In this document: one piece after another, positions 15,067 through 24,471 of the stretch
Layout of the letters: each line of letters begins with the position of its first letter
Position numbering within the stretch: the stretch's first letter is position 1
Assembly (NCBI RefSeq): GCF_003369835.1
Contig: NZ_QPMJ01000001.1
Location: 248,001-312,000, forward strand
Length of the DNA stretch: 64,000 nt
Source: Halorussus rarus
GTDB lineage: Archaea > Halobacteriota > Halobacteria > Halobacteriales > Haladaptataceae
Direction of reading: 5' to 3'
Made by a program: the position numbers and the translations under genes
The notes under the pieces: generated by a model
What the model was told of the DNA's origin: nothing
The model's input: only the letters and a program-made list of their open reading frames with translations
Databases searched by the model: none

Positions 15067-15912
15067 TCACTCGTCGTTTGAGCGCTCCAGGCGAGCGCCG
15101 CAGGGGTGGATCTCGCAGACCTCGGGGTCGTAGCCCGCCCGCGAGAGCCCGTCGTCGAGCGCGAACACCGTCTCGCCGAGCATCGCCATCGCGGCCTCGC
15201 CGCCCTCGGCCCGCACGTCGTCGAGCACATCGCGCACGCTGTCGGTGAGCAGGTCGGCCTCGCGGGCGAACTCCCGGGAGGCGTCCAGCAGCGTGGGCAA
15301 CGTCGGCTCCTCCACCAGACGGACGAGCATGTCGACGCCCGCTTCCGAGAGCCGGTCGGTGTCGCCCGACAGCACCGCCTCGGTCGAGCGCTCGCCCAGG
15401 GTCAGGTACTCGACCCGGCTCCGGGCGGGGACGCCGTCGAGCCGGTTGTACTCTGGCGATCCGGGGTCGAGCCGGATCGGAGCGCCGCCGCGGGCCTGGG
15501 CCACAACGTCGCCCAGCCCGGTCCCGGCCTCGACCTCCGCGGCGTGGGCGACCGCGACGAGTTCGTTCGCCGAGCGCCCGCAGTCGCAGGCGTCGTTCGC
15601 GGCCAGCGCGGTCCCGAGCGCGGCCGCTCCGGAGACGCCGAAGCCGGCGCCCACCGGAAGGTCGGTCCGGGCGGTCACCCGCGCGTCGACGCCGAGCGCC
15701 GCGAGCACGCGGGTCACGGCCTCGACCGCGGCGGGTTCGTCGTTCAACTGCATCGAGGTGTCCTCCGCGGGCTCCACGTCGACGGTCACGCCGTCCGAGA
15801 GGGTCAGCCCCGCGCCGCGCGAGCCCGCCTGCTCGGGGTCGTCGGCGTCGTGGACGCTGAAGAAGCCGGTGACGTGGCCCGGCACGAACGCCCGCGACGA
15901 GTCGTCGCTCAT
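15067..15912 (-). CDS. Pantoate kinase (GHMP family)
   Basis: This is a 281-residue GHMP kinase. It phosphorylates pantoate to 4-phosphopantoate in the archaeal CoA pathway. Seen: the N-terminal substrate-binding AFVPGHVTGFFSVHD, the ATP-loop DLPVGAGFGVSGAAALGTALAAN (central motif PVGAGFGVSGAA, about residues 86-97), and EVEAGTGLGDVVAQARGG at about residues 125-142. The Pro-x-Gly-x-Gly-x-x-Ser-Gly-Ala-Ala form is that of PoK rather than homoserine or mevalonate kinase. Its partner ligase is at 13736-14479, with a SHOCT gene between them. The protein is cytoplasmic. Confidence 0.92.
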   Translation of the reverse strand: MSDDSSRAFVPGHVTGFFSVHDADDPEQAGSRGAGLTLSDGVTVDVEPAEDTSMQLNDEPAAVEAVTRVLAALGVDARVTARTDLPVGAGFGVSGAAALGTALAANDACDCGRSANELVAVAHAAEVEAGTGLGDVVAQARGGAPIRLDPGSPEYNRLDGVPARSRVEYLTLGERSTEAVLSGDTDRLSEAGVDMLVRLVEEPTLPTLLDASREFAREADLLTDSVRDVLDDVRAEGGEAAMAMLGETVFALDDGLSRAGYDPEVCEIHPCGARLERSNDE

Positions 15913-16106
15913 GTACCGGTCTTGCGAGTCGGGGCGTATAACGTTTTTATTCCGCGTCCGTCGTCCGGGCCGTCAGGGACTTCCGAATCCTGCGGTTTGA
16001 CGCACGTCCGACACTGTCACCGATGAGTTCCGAAAAACGAGTCGTCAGCTCAGGGGCTCAGCCGCTGGCGGTCCTGCGAGACTCACTTCGCTCGTCTCGC
16101 CGGCTC

Positions 16107-16138
16107 CCAACGTCTTCGGCTACGGACTCAGACGTTGG
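16107..16138 (-). other. Hairpin spanning the aspS stop codon
   Basis: Perfect 9-bp arms ccaacgtct (16107-16115) and agacgttgg (16130-16138) enclose 14 bases that contain the aspS stop at 16120. In the minus-strand mRNA this folds across the end of the coding sequence. A second inverted repeat, gcgagac ... gtctcgc, follows immediately downstream at about 16077-16100. Together they may mark the mRNA 3' end or protect it. Confidence 0.55.
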
Positions 16139-17421
16139 CGATCCCGCGGGAACAGCACCGCTTCGCGGATGTTCTCCAGGCCGAGCATCGTCATGACCAG
16201 GCGCTCGCCGCCGAGGCCCCAGCCGGCGTGGGGCGGCATGCCGTACTTGAACATCTTGGTGTAGTACTCGAACGCGTCGGGGTCGAGCCCCTGCTGCTCG
16301 AAGCCCTCGACGAGCCGGTCGTAGCGGTGCTCGCGCTGCCCGCCCGAGACCAGCTCCATGTTCGGGTGCATCAGGTCGAAGCCCGTCGAGAGCTGGGCGT
16401 CGTCGTCGTGGTCCTTGATGTAGAACGGCTTGATCTCGCTGGGCCAGTCGGTGATGAAGTAGTGGCCCCCGACCTCGTCGCCCAGCGCCTTCTCGCCCTC
16501 GGTGGGCAGGTCGTCGCCCCAGACCAGCTGCTCGTCGAGCTCGCCGGTGGCGTTGATGCGCTCGATGGCCTCCTCGTAGCTGAGTCGCGGGAACTCGCCC
16601 TCGGGCGCCTCGAAGTCCTCGTAGCCCAGCGCCTCGAGTTCGTGCTGGCAGTTCTCGGCGACGCCCTCGTAGGCGGCCCGCACGATGGTCTCGCAGGCGT
16701 CCATCGCGTCCTCGTGGTCGTAGAAGGCGCTCTCGAAGTCGATGGAGGTCGCCTCGTTGAGGTGGCGGGGCGTGTTGTGCTCCTCGGCGCGGAAGATCGG
16801 GCCGATCTCGAAGACGCGCTCGAGGCCGGAGCCGACCATCAGCTGCTTGAACAGCTGGGGCGACTGGTTCATGAACGCCTCCTGGCCGAAGTAGGTGATG
16901 GGGAACAGCTCGGTGCCGCCCTCGGTCCCGGTGGCGACGATCTTCGGCGTGTTGATCTCGGTGCAGCCCAGGTCGCGGAAGGCCTCGCGGACCGACCGCA
17001 GCACCTCGGCGCGGATCTCGAAGATGGCCTTGGTCTCGTCCTTCCGGAGGTCCAGCGTCCGGTTGTCCAGACGCGTCGAGAGGTCGGCGTCGACCTTCCC
17101 CGAGGGGTCCAGCGGGAGTTCGGGGTCGGCCTCGGCGACGACCTCCACGGAGTCGGGCACGATCTCGACGCCGGTCGGGGCGCGCTCCTCCTCCTCGACG
17201 TCGCCGGTGACCGTCACGACGCTCTCGCGGTTGACCTCCGTCCCGGTCTCGACGAGGTCGTCGTCCATCTCGTCCTTCTCGAACTTGACCTGAATCTTGC
17301 CGGTCGTGTCCCGGACGATGAGGAACGCGATGCCACCGAGGTCGCGGATCTCGTGGGCCCACCCGGCCACGGTGACCGTGTCGCCGGGTTCGGCGTCCGC
17401 CGTGTACGTTCGATGTTCCAT
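16120..17421 (-). CDS. aspS: Aspartyl-tRNA synthetase
   Basis: This is a 433-residue class IIb synthetase of the short archaeal type, without the bacterial insertion domain. An N-terminal OB-fold anticodon-binding domain comes first ([21 protein letters not shown], about residues 18-38). The catalytic domain has motif 2 ([21 protein letters not shown], about residues 207-227) and motif 3 ([16 protein letters not shown], about residues 398-413). It charges tRNA-Asp. Where GatCAB is present, as gatB at 25359 suggests, archaeal AspRS is often non-discriminating and also makes Asp-tRNA-Asn; this is inference. The ATG at 17421 ([13 protein letters not shown]) is chosen because it begins the conserved OB fold. 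Confidence 0.95.
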   Translation of the reverse strand: MEHRTYTADAEPGDTVTVAGWAHEIRDLGGIAFLIVRDTTGKIQVKFEKDEMDDDLVETGTEVNRESVVTVTGDVEEEERAPTGVEIVPDSVEVVAEADPELPLDPSGKVDADLSTRLDNRTLDLRKDETKAIFEIRAEVLRSVREAFRDLGCTEINTPKIVATGTEGGTELFPITYFGQEAFMNQSPQLFKQLMVGSGLERVFEIGPIFRAEEHNTPRHLNEATSIDFESAFYDHEDAMDACETIVRAAYEGVAENCQHELEALGYEDFEAPEGEFPRLSYEEAIERINATGELDEQLVWGDDLPTEGEKALGDEVGGHYFITDWPSEIKPFYIKDHDDDAQLSTGFDLMHPNMELVSGGQREHRYDRLVEGFEQQGLDPDAFEYYTKMFKYGMPPHAGWGLGGERLVMTMLGLENIREAVLFPRDRQRLSP

Positions 17422-17535
17422 ACCCCCGAATTCTCGCGGGGCGTTCTTAAACGCGGTCATTCGAGCCGGACGGAACTGTCGCGCCGGCTGCAATAGGCCT
17501 GTTCGAGGTTCGATACTGAGACACTCTGTGGGAGC

Positions 17536-17581
17536 CTCCGGACTGCTTCCCTCCGACAAGGGAGCAGTTCGCCGGAGGAAC
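17536..17581 (-). terminator. Imperfect long hairpin after the exporter operon
   Basis: Arms cctccggactgcttccct and agggagcagttcgccggagg pair with one or two bulges around a short ccgaca loop, just downstream of the TetR stop at 17589 on the minus strand. It fits a 3'-end structure for the ABC exporter/TetR transcript. No T-run follows, so it may be a processing or stability hairpin rather than a terminator. Confidence 0.5.
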
Positions 17582-17588
17582 TGACCCG

Positions 17589-18200
17589 CTACTCTCCGTC
17601 CGTCCGGGTCAACCCGGCCGCGACAGCCTCGATGAGCGCGTCCCGGACCGCCCGGTAGAACGCCTCGTCGTGGAACGCGTCCCTGTGGTACGCGACGAAC
17701 TTCACCACGCCCATCGCGGCCGCCAGGACCTCGGGGTCGCCCTCCCGGAACCGACCCTCGGCCTGCCAGCGCTCGACGTAGGGCACCACGTAGCCCAGGG
17801 ACTCGGTCTGCTCCTCGCGGAGTTCCTCGTCGCTGAACTGGGCCATCAGCCGCGAGAGGTCGTCGTCCACGACCAGCCGCCTGACGAGCGGCTCGGTCTC
17901 CATGGCCTCGCAGATGCCGGTGAGGAACGCGACGATGGCGTCCTCGGGGTCGTCGTGGGCCTCGAAGGAGTCGGCGACGATCTCCGCGGCGAGGCGCTCG
18001 CCCTCCTCGCGCAGGATCTCGAAGTAGAGCTGCTCCTTCGAGTCGTAGAACCGGTAGAACGTCCCGTTGGCGATGCCCGCCGGCCCGGTGAGGTCCGCGA
18101 TGGTGGTCTTGTCGAGCCCGTAGCGCCCGAACAGCTCTCGACCGGTCTCCCGGAGCTGGCGCCGGATGCGCTCGCGCTCGTCGTCGTCGAAGCCCCGCAC
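17589..18200 (-). CDS. TetR/AcrR-family transcriptional regulator
   Basis: This is a 203-residue protein with a GTG start at 18200. The N-terminal helix-turn-helix is typical ([41 protein letters not shown] region, about residues 21-60), with the [11 protein letters not shown] signature. The C-terminal part is an all-helical ligand-binding and dimerisation domain. It follows the ABC permease by 20 bp on the same strand, so it most likely represses its own exporter operon and is released by a compound the exporter removes. A matching inverted repeat lies in the operon promoter at 20019-20046. Confidence 0.9.
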   Translation of the reverse strand: MRGFDDDERERIRRQLRETGRELFGRYGLDKTTIADLTGPAGIANGTFYRFYDSKEQLYFEILREEGERLAAEIVADSFEAHDDPEDAIVAFLTGICEAMETEPLVRRLVVDDDLSRLMAQFSDEELREEQTESLGYVVPYVERWQAEGRFREGDPEVLAAAMGVVKFVAYHRDAFHDEAFYRAVRDALIEAVAAGLTRTDGE

Positions 18201-18220
18201 TCAGATGCCCCCCGACAGCG

Positions 18221-19021
18221 TCACGCGATATCTTTCCTCCGGAACCACCACGCGCTGGCCGCGACCAGCGCAGCCGCGCCGGCGAGCAGGATTACCGCGC
18301 CCAACCAGTCGTACTCGCCCCGCACCAGGACGGCGGTCGGGTCGTAGTAGCGCGTCGGGCTGACCGCTCCGAGCCACGCCACGTCGGCCGACTGACTGAC
18401 GGTCTCGAGCAGGAACAGCCCGAAGACCGCGCCGAGGCCGCCCCGCTTGGCCACGTCCGAGGCGTCGAAGACGACCGAAAGCACGAGGCCGACGGCCCCG
18501 CAGGCGAGCAGGTACGGGATCGACAGCAGGTGGACCGCGGCGAGGTCAGCGACCGAGATGGACTCGCCGACGGCGAGGACGGTGGCGTACACCGCCGCGC
18601 CCACCACGAGGTTGAGCGCGACCACGACCGGCACCAGCGAGAGGAACTTCTCGACCACCACCCGGCGTCGGGCGACCGGCGCCGCGAGCAGCACGTCCAT
18701 CCGGTCGCGCTCGACGTCGCCCGCGATCAGCCCGCCGCCGACGTAGGCGGCGTAGATGCCCAGCATCAACAGCCAGAAGAACTGGTAGAGCTCTATCGCC
18801 AGGAAGCCTTCGATGGTCGTGAACGCGACCGCCCCTGTCGCGCCGAACGCCGCCCGCATCGCCGGCGGCAGGCTCTCCAGGTAGGCCTCGAAGTCGACGC
18901 CCGACGAGGCGATCGACGGGAAGAGACCGACGAACAGCACCGACATCACCGCCAGCAGGACCGCGAGCACGAGCGTGCCCTTGATGCGTCGCTCGGACTC
19001 GTAGCCGGCGATCTCAAGCAT
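18221..19021 (-). CDS. ABC-2 type transporter permease
   Basis: This is a 266-residue integral membrane protein with six predicted helices: near residues 18-38, 75-98, 115-140, 150-168, 178-197 and 235-255. The organisation and the segment [27 protein letters not shown] between helices 2 and 3 are typical of ABC-2 exporters of the NosY/YhaP kind. Its start overlaps the end of the ATPase gene by 8 bp, showing translational coupling. With the ATPase it should form a small-molecule or lipid exporter. The TetR gene that follows suggests induction by the substrate. Confidence 0.88.
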   Translation of the reverse strand: MLEIAGYESERRIKGTLVLAVLLAVMSVLFVGLFPSIASSGVDFEAYLESLPPAMRAAFGATGAVAFTTIEGFLAIELYQFFWLLMLGIYAAYVGGGLIAGDVERDRMDVLLAAPVARRRVVVEKFLSLVPVVVALNLVVGAAVYATVLAVGESISVADLAAVHLLSIPYLLACGAVGLVLSVVFDASDVAKRGGLGAVFGLFLLETVSQSADVAWLGAVSPTRYYDPTAVLVRGEYDWLGAVILLAGAAALVAASAWWFRRKDIA

Positions 19022-20000
19022 CGGTCTGCCCTCCGGCCGGTTCGCCGTCGACCTCCGCGGACGCGGCGGTCTCGGCGGGCGTCCCGGTCGCTCCGGCGTC
19101 GTCCTTGCCCGCGCCCGGCGCGGCGTCGCCGTCGTAGAACTTCATGAACACGTCCTCGAGCGGCGCCTCCTCGATCTCGAGGTCGCGGACGCTGTAGTTC
19201 CGGAGGTGGTCCAGCAGAGCGTCGTACTCGCCCGTGAACATGAACGCGGCCTCGCCGTCGCCCGCGTCGAGGTCGTGGACGCCGGGGAGGTCGAAGTCCG
19301 CCGGGTCGAGCGACCCCTCCACGCTGACTCGGACGCGCTTGCCGCTCCGGTCGAGCAGTTCCTCGACGCCCTCCATCGCCACCAGCCGGCCCTCTCGGAT
19401 GATGCCCACGCGGTCGCAGACCCGCCGGACCTCGCTCAGGACGTGGCTGGAGAAGAAGAACGTCGTCCCCCGCTCGCGCTCGTCCTCGATGAACTCGTAG
19501 AGCCGCTCCTGCATCAGGGGGTCGAGCCCCGCGGTCGGCTCGTCCATGACGACGAGGTCGGGGTCGTGCATGAACGCGAGCACCAGCGCGAGCTTCTGGC
19601 GGTTTCCGGTGGAGTACTCGCCGATCTCCCGGTCGACGGGCGCGTCGAACACCTCGAGGAGCTCGTCGCTGCGCTCGTCGCCCTTGAGGTCGTCGTGGTA
19701 CCGGACCAGCCGCCGGCCGGTCACGTCCTCGTCGAAGCCGGGGTTGCTCGGCAGGTAGCCGACGCGGCGCTTGGCCTCGATGAGGGCGGCCTCGTCGGTC
19801 ACGTCCCGGTCCAGCACCGTCGCGGACCCGCCGGTCGGCTCGACGAACCCCAGCAGGGTCCGGATGGTCGTGGTCTTGCCCGCGCCGTTGGGGCCGAGGA
19901 AGCCGAACACCTCGCCCTCGCGGACCGACAGCGAGAGGTCCTCGATGCCGCGGGTGTCGCCGTAGTACTTCGTCAGCCCGCTGGTCTCGATGGCGCTCAT
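19014..20000 (-). CDS. ABC-2 type transporter ATP-binding protein
   Basis: This is a 328-residue ATPase with Walker A GPNGAGKTT (residues 36-44), ABC signature YSTGNRQKLAL (about residues 128-138) and Walker B LVVMDEPTAGLDP (about residues 150-162). The switch His is in FFFSSHVLSEVRRVCD. A C-terminal regulatory extension with a low-complexity Ala/Gly/Glu tail follows. Gene order ATPase, permease, TetR is a self-contained exporter operon. The TATA-like aataat near 20049 would give a 5' UTR of about 23 nt, with an inverted repeat spanning it. Confidence 0.92.
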   Translation of the reverse strand: MSAIETSGLTKYYGDTRGIEDLSLSVREGEVFGFLGPNGAGKTTTIRTLLGFVEPTGGSATVLDRDVTDEAALIEAKRRVGYLPSNPGFDEDVTGRRLVRYHDDLKGDERSDELLEVFDAPVDREIGEYSTGNRQKLALVLAFMHDPDLVVMDEPTAGLDPLMQERLYEFIEDERERGTTFFFSSHVLSEVRRVCDRVGIIREGRLVAMEGVEELLDRSGKRVRVSVEGSLDPADFDLPGVHDLDAGDGEAAFMFTGEYDALLDHLRNYSVRDLEIEEAPLEDVFMKFYDGDAAPGAGKDDAGATGTPAETAASAEVDGEPAGGQTDA

Positions 20001-20018
20001 AACATCACGTCTACAGCT

Positions 20019-20046
20019 TCGAACCGTGAATAGATGAATGGTTCGA
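20019..20046. promoter_or_regulatory. Candidate TetR operator at the exporter promoter
   Basis: The arms tcgaacc (20019-20025) and ggttcga (20040-20046) are a perfect 7-bp inverted repeat with a 14-bp spacer. Their centres are 21 bp apart, two helical turns. They lie between the TATA-like box (about 20047-20052) and the ATPase start codon at 20000. This is where a repressor would block archaeal initiation. Assignment to the TetR protein at 17589 is inference from position and symmetry. Confidence 0.5.
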
Positions 20047-20247
20047 TTATTCGTTCACGAGTGGCTGAAAATCCTCAGGACGGGTAAAATACGCCCAACG
20101 ATGGCGGATCTCGGTGCCTCGCACCGGAGGCTGGTCGACCGCCGACCGGGGGCACAGGCCGGGCCTGTGGGGAGTCAGGCGACGTATAACGAAGTCGATA
20201 CGGGGTTAAGCAGATGTTGTCGGTCGACTCACGAGGTTAGGATTCCC

Positions 20248-20460
20248 ATGTCAGGTGACCCACGGACGGTTCAGACGACACGACCCGCCGCACGCGACGT
20301 CGAGCGCTCGATGGCGAAGACGGAGGTCGCACTCCGGAACGGCGAGGCCGCACAGATCGCCGAGGCGCTGCGATGGTACGCGCGCGAGGACATCACCCCG
20401 TGGAAGCGGGCCCGGTGCGAGAAACTCGCGGAGACCCTCGAATCGGGGTTCGACATCTGA
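20248..20460 (+). CDS. Small protein of unknown function, 70 residues
   Basis: The ATG at 20248 opens MSGDPRTVQTTRPAARDVERSM and then a predicted helical pair rich in charged residues (AKTEVALRNGEAAQIAEALRW, AREDITPWKRARCEKLAETLES). Third-position GC is high and the composition fits a real haloarchaeal protein. TATA-like words (gtataac near 20183, gttaag near 20205) lie upstream. I do not recognise a family. It has no membrane segment. The longer upstream frame lacks coding character, so the ATG at 20248 is preferred. Confidence 0.65.
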   Translation: MSGDPRTVQTTRPAARDVERSMAKTEVALRNGEAAQIAEALRWYAREDITPWKRARCEKLAETLESGFDI

Positions 20461-20532
20461 ACTGACCCGCGATAAACAGATTCCGGTCGTTCTTCGCCGG
20501 GAACGCACGCCCGAGGTGTCGCGGACTGGTCC

Positions 20533-21258
20533 CTACACCGACTCCGGTGCGGCCGCCTCGGCGTCGTTCGCGCCCTCGACGGTCTCGCGGACGGCGTCGC
20601 ACCCCTCGTCGTGGACGAGGTCGCCGACCACGACGACGTCGGCGTGTTCGGCCATCGTCCTGGCCGAGTCGTAGTCGTGGATGCCGCCGCCGTAGAACAG
20701 CGTCGCCGCCTCGAGCGCGTCGGCGGCGGCCTCGACGACCGCGGGGTCGCCGAAGGTGCCCGAGTACTCGACGTAGATTATCTCCTGGCCGTACATCTGC
20801 TCGGCGACCTCGGCGTAGGCCGCGACGTCCTCGGGCGTCTGGTCGCACTCGGCGTCGGTGAGGTCGGCGACGCTGGCGTCGGGGTTCATGATGACGTACG
20901 CCTCGGTGGTCGTCTGCGTCCAGTCGACGTCGCTGGACTTCACCCACTCCTTGTGGAAGCCGGTGGTCCAGGCGATGTCGCCCGCGTTCAGCACGGTCGG
21001 CACGAGGTAGCCGTCGAGCGCGTCGTGGTTCACGACGACCGCCGGATTGCTCGGTTCCTGATACAGCGGAACGTCGTACTTCGCGCAGGCGTCGATGACC
21101 CGCTGCATCTTCTCCTGGGTCATGTCGAGCGTGCCGCCGATCTCGAGGGCGTCGGTGCCGGTCCGGCAGACGTCCTCGAAGGTCTCGCCCTCGACGAGGG
21201 TCTTGTCCGGGTCCAGCTTGACGATGTGTTCCCAGTCGCCCCACGGTGCTGTAGTCAT
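20533..21258 (-). CDS. Geranylgeranylglyceryl phosphate synthase
   Basis: This is a 241-residue TIM-barrel prenyltransferase of the PcrB/GGGPS family. It joins sn-glycerol-1-phosphate to geranylgeranyl diphosphate, the first committed step of archaeal ether lipid synthesis. Landmarks are the N-terminal [23 protein letters not shown], the [11 protein letters not shown] strand at about residue 160 and the phosphate-binding [29 protein letters not shown] region at about residues 189-217. These match the haloarchaeal branch of the family. The enzyme sits at the membrane surface without being integral. Its neighbour upstream on the same strand is topA. Confidence 0.93.
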   Translation of the reverse strand: MTTAPWGDWEHIVKLDPDKTLVEGETFEDVCRTGTDALEIGGTLDMTQEKMQRVIDACAKYDVPLYQEPSNPAVVVNHDALDGYLVPTVLNAGDIAWTTGFHKEWVKSSDVDWTQTTTEAYVIMNPDASVADLTDAECDQTPEDVAAYAEVAEQMYGQEIIYVEYSGTFGDPAVVEAAADALEAATLFYGGGIHDYDSARTMAEHADVVVVGDLVHDEGCDAVRETVEGANDAEAAAPESV

Positions 21259-21433
21259 TATTCGTGTTAACCGTACTGCTCGCTAAAACCTCTTCGGAAC
21301 CGCCTCTCGTGAGGAAGTCGCGTCTGTCCGCCGACCGCTTCGATATCGAGAGTCGCTGTCCTCGGGGTTCTCTCGTCCGAACTTCCCACGAGAGTACACC
21401 GCATTGCTCCGCGAGCGCAGCAAAAAGTGGGAG

Positions 21434-23986
21434 TCAGTCCGCCTTCGCCTGCCACCCTCGCAGTCTGTCCTCGCTGACCCCGGCCACCTCCGCCGCGACC
21501 GTCTCGACCTCGGCGTCCTTCAGGTCCTCGATGCTCTCGATGCCGGCGGCCGAGAGCTTCTCGGCGGTCTTCGACCCGATGCCCTCGAGCGATTCGAGGT
21601 CGCTGCCCGACTCGCTCTGTCGGGCCTGGAACTCCCGGTAGTTGCAGATGGGACAGCCCAGTTCCCACGGTTCGTCGCCGCTGTGGACGACGAGTTCGGG
21701 CAGGTCGTGCTCCTCGCAGCGCTCGTCGGTGACCTCGATGTCGCCCCGGCGCGGGAGCGGCAGCGAGTAGTCGCAGTCGGGGTACCGGGTGCAGCCGACC
21801 AGCCGCGAGCCGTTCTGGAGGTGCTTGATGGCGAGCTCTCCCCCTTCCTCGTCACCGCACTCGGGACACTCCCCGATCACTTCGTCGTCCTGCTCCTCGG
21901 CCTCCTCGGCCTTGCAGAGCGGGCAGCCGTGGACGAACGTCTGGCGGCCCGCCAGCATCTTGACGTGGCGGAGGCCGTGGTCCTCGCACTCCTCGTCGAG
22001 GATGAGGGGCTTACCCGTGTTCGGCAGCGGCAGGGTGTACTCGCAGTCGGGGTAGCCGTCGCAGCCCACGAAGTACGAGCCGTTTCGGCTCTGGCGCACG
22101 AGCAGCTCGTGGTCCGACTCGGGGCAGGGGCCGAGGGTCTTGTCGGCCTTCAGCGACTCCTGGAGCAGGTCGCCGACCTCCTCGCGCGAGGACCGGAGCT
22201 CGTCGAACACCTGCTGGAGGTACTCGCGGGACTCGTCGGCCACCTCGCTCAGGTCGGCCTCGCCCTCCGCGATGGCGGTCATGTCCTGCTCGAGTTCGCG
22301 GGTCATCTCCTCGCTGACCACGAGGTCGGCGAACTCCTCGGCGGCCGTGACGACCGCGTCCGCAAGCTGGGTCGGCCGGGGCGGGTCGCCCTCGATGTAG
22401 CCGCGGTCGTAGAGCTTCTCGATGGTGTTGTGACGGGTCGACTTCGTCCCGATGCCCATCTTCTCCATGGTCTCGATGAGCCGCGACTGACCGTACCGGC
22501 GGGGCGGCTGGGTCTGCTTGTCCTCGATGCGGGCCTCGGTCAGCGCCAACTCCTCGCCCTCGGTCACGTCCGGGACGTAGTTCTCCGAGGTGTTGAAGTA
22601 GGGGTAGACCGCGTGGTAGCCCTCCTTCAGGAGCCGCTTGCCGTTGGACTTGAGCTTGTGGTCGCCGACCGCCGTGACCACCTTGAGGTGCTCCCAGGTG
22701 GCGGACTCGGCGACCGTGGCGAAGAACCGCCGCACGACGAGCTCGTAGATCTCCCACTCGTCGTCGCTCAGCTCGCCCTTCGTCGGGATGTCCTCGGTCG
22801 GGTGGATCGGCGGGTGGTCGGTGGTCTCCTCGTCGCCCTCGGTGGGTTCGATGTCGTCGAGGTCGAGCAGGTCGTCGGCGTCGTCGCCGAAGTGGTAGTC
22901 GCCCGAGAACGCGTCGAGCAGCTCCTCGGGGTCGAGGTCGTCGGGGTAGACAGTGTTGTCGGTCCGCGGGTAGGTCATGTACCCCGCGGTGTAGAGGTCC
23001 TCGGCGATGCTCATGGCCTGCTGGGCCGAGTAGCCCAGGCTGCCCGCCGCGCGGATGAACTGCGTGGTGTTGAACGGCGCCGGCGGGTCGTCGGTCCGGG
23101 TTCGTCGGTTGACCCGGTCGACGGTCGCCGCGCTCGCGGATTCGAGCGCCTCGAAGACGGCCTGGGCGGTCTCCCCGTCCCAGACGCGCTCGGCCTCGTT
23201 GTCGTCCTCGTCGCGGTAGAAGTACTGGGCCTCGAACTCGACGGTCTCGTCGTCCGCATCCTCGGAAGCTCCGGCTTCCGAGCGGCTCGCCGAGGTTTCC
23301 TCGGCGGTGTCCTTCAGCAGGTCGGCGAACAGCTCCCAGTAGTCCTCGGGGTCGAACGCCTCGATCTCGCGCTCGCGGTCCACGATGAGCTTCAGCGTCG
23401 GCGACTGGACCCGGCCGACCGAGATGAAGTCCTCGCCCAGCTGCCGGGCGGACAGCGAGAGGAACCGCGTGAGCGCCGCGCCCCAGATGAGGTCGATCTC
23501 CTGGCGGGCCTCGCCCGCGGCCGCGAGGTCGAAGTCGAGCTCGTCGGGGTTCTCGAACGCCTCGGTGACCTCGTTCTGGGTGATGGAGGAGAACCGGACC
23601 CGGCGGATGGGCACCTCGTCGTTGACCTCGCGGACGAGCTCCCAGGCCTCCTTGCCGATGAGTTCGCCCTCTCGGTCGTAGTCGGTCGCGATGGTCACCT
23701 GGTCGGCCTTCCGGGCCAGCACGCGGAGCGTCCGGACGATGTTCTCCTTGGTGGCCTTCTTCTCGATGGGCGCGTCGATGAGTTCGACCGGTTCGACGTC
23801 GCGCCAGTCGTTGTACTCGTCGGGGAAGTCGACGCCCACCACGTGGCCCGACAGGCCGATGCAGCGCCGGCCGCCCCACTTGTAGACGTTGACGCCGTTC
23901 TTGCGCTCGGCGTCGGCCGACTCGCCGCTCAGGATGTCGGCGATGCGCCTGGCCGCGTTGTCCTTCTCGGTGATTATCAGCTCCAT
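21434..23986 (-). CDS. topA: DNA topoisomerase I (type IA)
   Basis: This is an 850-residue protein. The TOPRIM domain opens it (MELIITEKDNAARRI, with acidic metal residues in TDYDREGELIGKEAW). The core follows with VGRVQSPTLKLIV and the catalytic tyrosine in GYMTYPRTDNT. At the C-terminus there are several Cys4 zinc fingers (GPCPESDHELL...GCDGYPDCEYTLPLP, then two more) and a helix-hairpin-helix end (LEGIGSKTAEKLSAAGIESI). It relaxes negative supercoils and resolves single-strand crossings. An acidic low-complexity insert near residues 225-245 is coded by two adjacent palindromes and is probably acquired. The next gene downstream is GGGPS. Confidence 0.95.
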   Translation of the reverse strand: MELIITEKDNAARRIADILSGESADAERKNGVNVYKWGGRRCIGLSGHVVGVDFPDEYNDWRDVEPVELIDAPIEKKATKENIVRTLRVLARKADQVTIATDYDREGELIGKEAWELVREVNDEVPIRRVRFSSITQNEVTEAFENPDELDFDLAAAGEARQEIDLIWGAALTRFLSLSARQLGEDFISVGRVQSPTLKLIVDREREIEAFDPEDYWELFADLLKDTAEETSASRSEAGASEDADDETVEFEAQYFYRDEDDNEAERVWDGETAQAVFEALESASAATVDRVNRRTRTDDPPAPFNTTQFIRAAGSLGYSAQQAMSIAEDLYTAGYMTYPRTDNTVYPDDLDPEELLDAFSGDYHFGDDADDLLDLDDIEPTEGDEETTDHPPIHPTEDIPTKGELSDDEWEIYELVVRRFFATVAESATWEHLKVVTAVGDHKLKSNGKRLLKEGYHAVYPYFNTSENYVPDVTEGEELALTEARIEDKQTQPPRRYGQSRLIETMEKMGIGTKSTRHNTIEKLYDRGYIEGDPPRPTQLADAVVTAAEEFADLVVSEEMTRELEQDMTAIAEGEADLSEVADESREYLQQVFDELRSSREEVGDLLQESLKADKTLGPCPESDHELLVRQSRNGSYFVGCDGYPDCEYTLPLPNTGKPLILDEECEDHGLRHVKMLAGRQTFVHGCPLCKAEEAEEQDDEVIGECPECGDEEGGELAIKHLQNGSRLVGCTRYPDCDYSLPLPRRGDIEVTDERCEEHDLPELVVHSGDEPWELGCPICNYREFQARQSESGSDLESLEGIGSKTAEKLSAAGIESIEDLKDAEVETVAAEVAGVSEDRLRGWQAKAD
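23261..23306. repeat. Paired micro-palindromes inside topA
   Basis: Two perfect hairpins lie 5 bp apart. The first is ctcggaag (23261-23268), loop ctccgg, cttccgag (23275-23282). The second is cgccgagg (23288-23295), loop ttt, cctcggcg (23299-23306). They code the low-complexity stretch AEETSASRSEAGASEDADDE, which looks like an insertion between conserved parts of the topoisomerase core. The reading frame is kept. The arrangement resembles the pair in the methyltransferase at 58541-58588. Confidence 0.7.
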
Positions 23987-24430
23987 ACCTCACCTCCGGG
24001 TCCGGGGGTCCGCCCGCAGCGCAGGGGGCGCTCCGGGAGTCGCTCGTCGGTCATCGTGTCCTCGGTAGGACAAGTGAGTGGGTAAAGCTTTCGCCGAGGA
24101 AATCGCGGGAGGGCGGCGGTCTTCGATGCACGCGGTCGATCGCGGTGGAGCGTGCGCTCGATGCGAGTCGAACGCACGCGCAGGTCGGGACAGTCGACCG
24201 GCAGCGCCGTAACCGGGACTGTGCCCCAAAGGAGCCAACCTGCACGATGCCGGCGCCTCCGGCGCGTCCGTCGCGTCGCACACCGAACGCGGATGTCGCT
24301 GCAGATAAAGAGCCAGCGGGGCCGCAACGGTTCGCGCCAAAATCGTGTCTGGTATAAATAATGTAAATTAAATAAAGAAAAGTACGAAATATTCTCCGGC
24401 TGATTATCAAACGAGATAAGATGGGAAACG
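23987..24430. other. Long intergenic region with an AT-rich island
   Basis: No gene is supported here. From 23987 to about 24340 the DNA is GC-rich and holds only shadow frames. From about 24345 to 24445 it turns strongly AT-rich (tataaataatgtaaattaaa and following), in sharp contrast to the rest of the window. The island contains TATA-like words on both strands and leads into the promoter of the small ORF/response-regulator transcript. No repeats of origin-recognition-box type and no orc gene are seen, so an origin is not claimed. Confidence 0.6.
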
Positions 24431-24440
24431 GTTATATTAT
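24431..24440 (+). promoter_or_regulatory. TATA box of the HalX regulator transcript
   Basis: The word gttatattat at the edge of the AT-rich island is a strong archaeal TATA box. With the usual 25-27 nt to the start site, transcription would begin near 24462, about 10 nt before the ATG of the small ORF at 24472 and about 190 nt before the response-regulator ATG. Confidence 0.6.
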
Positions 24441-24471
24441 GTGGATATCGACTCCCAACGAACACTGAACG

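Noticed and set aside
21404-24085. Very long open frame on the plus strand opposite topA
   Set aside because: It is an antisense shadow of the topoisomerase gene caused by high GC and codon bias; the topA frame has clear catalytic motifs.
24345-24445. AT-rich island considered as replication origin
   Set aside because: No orc1/cdc6 gene and no origin-recognition-box repeats seen; it is explained by a promoter region.
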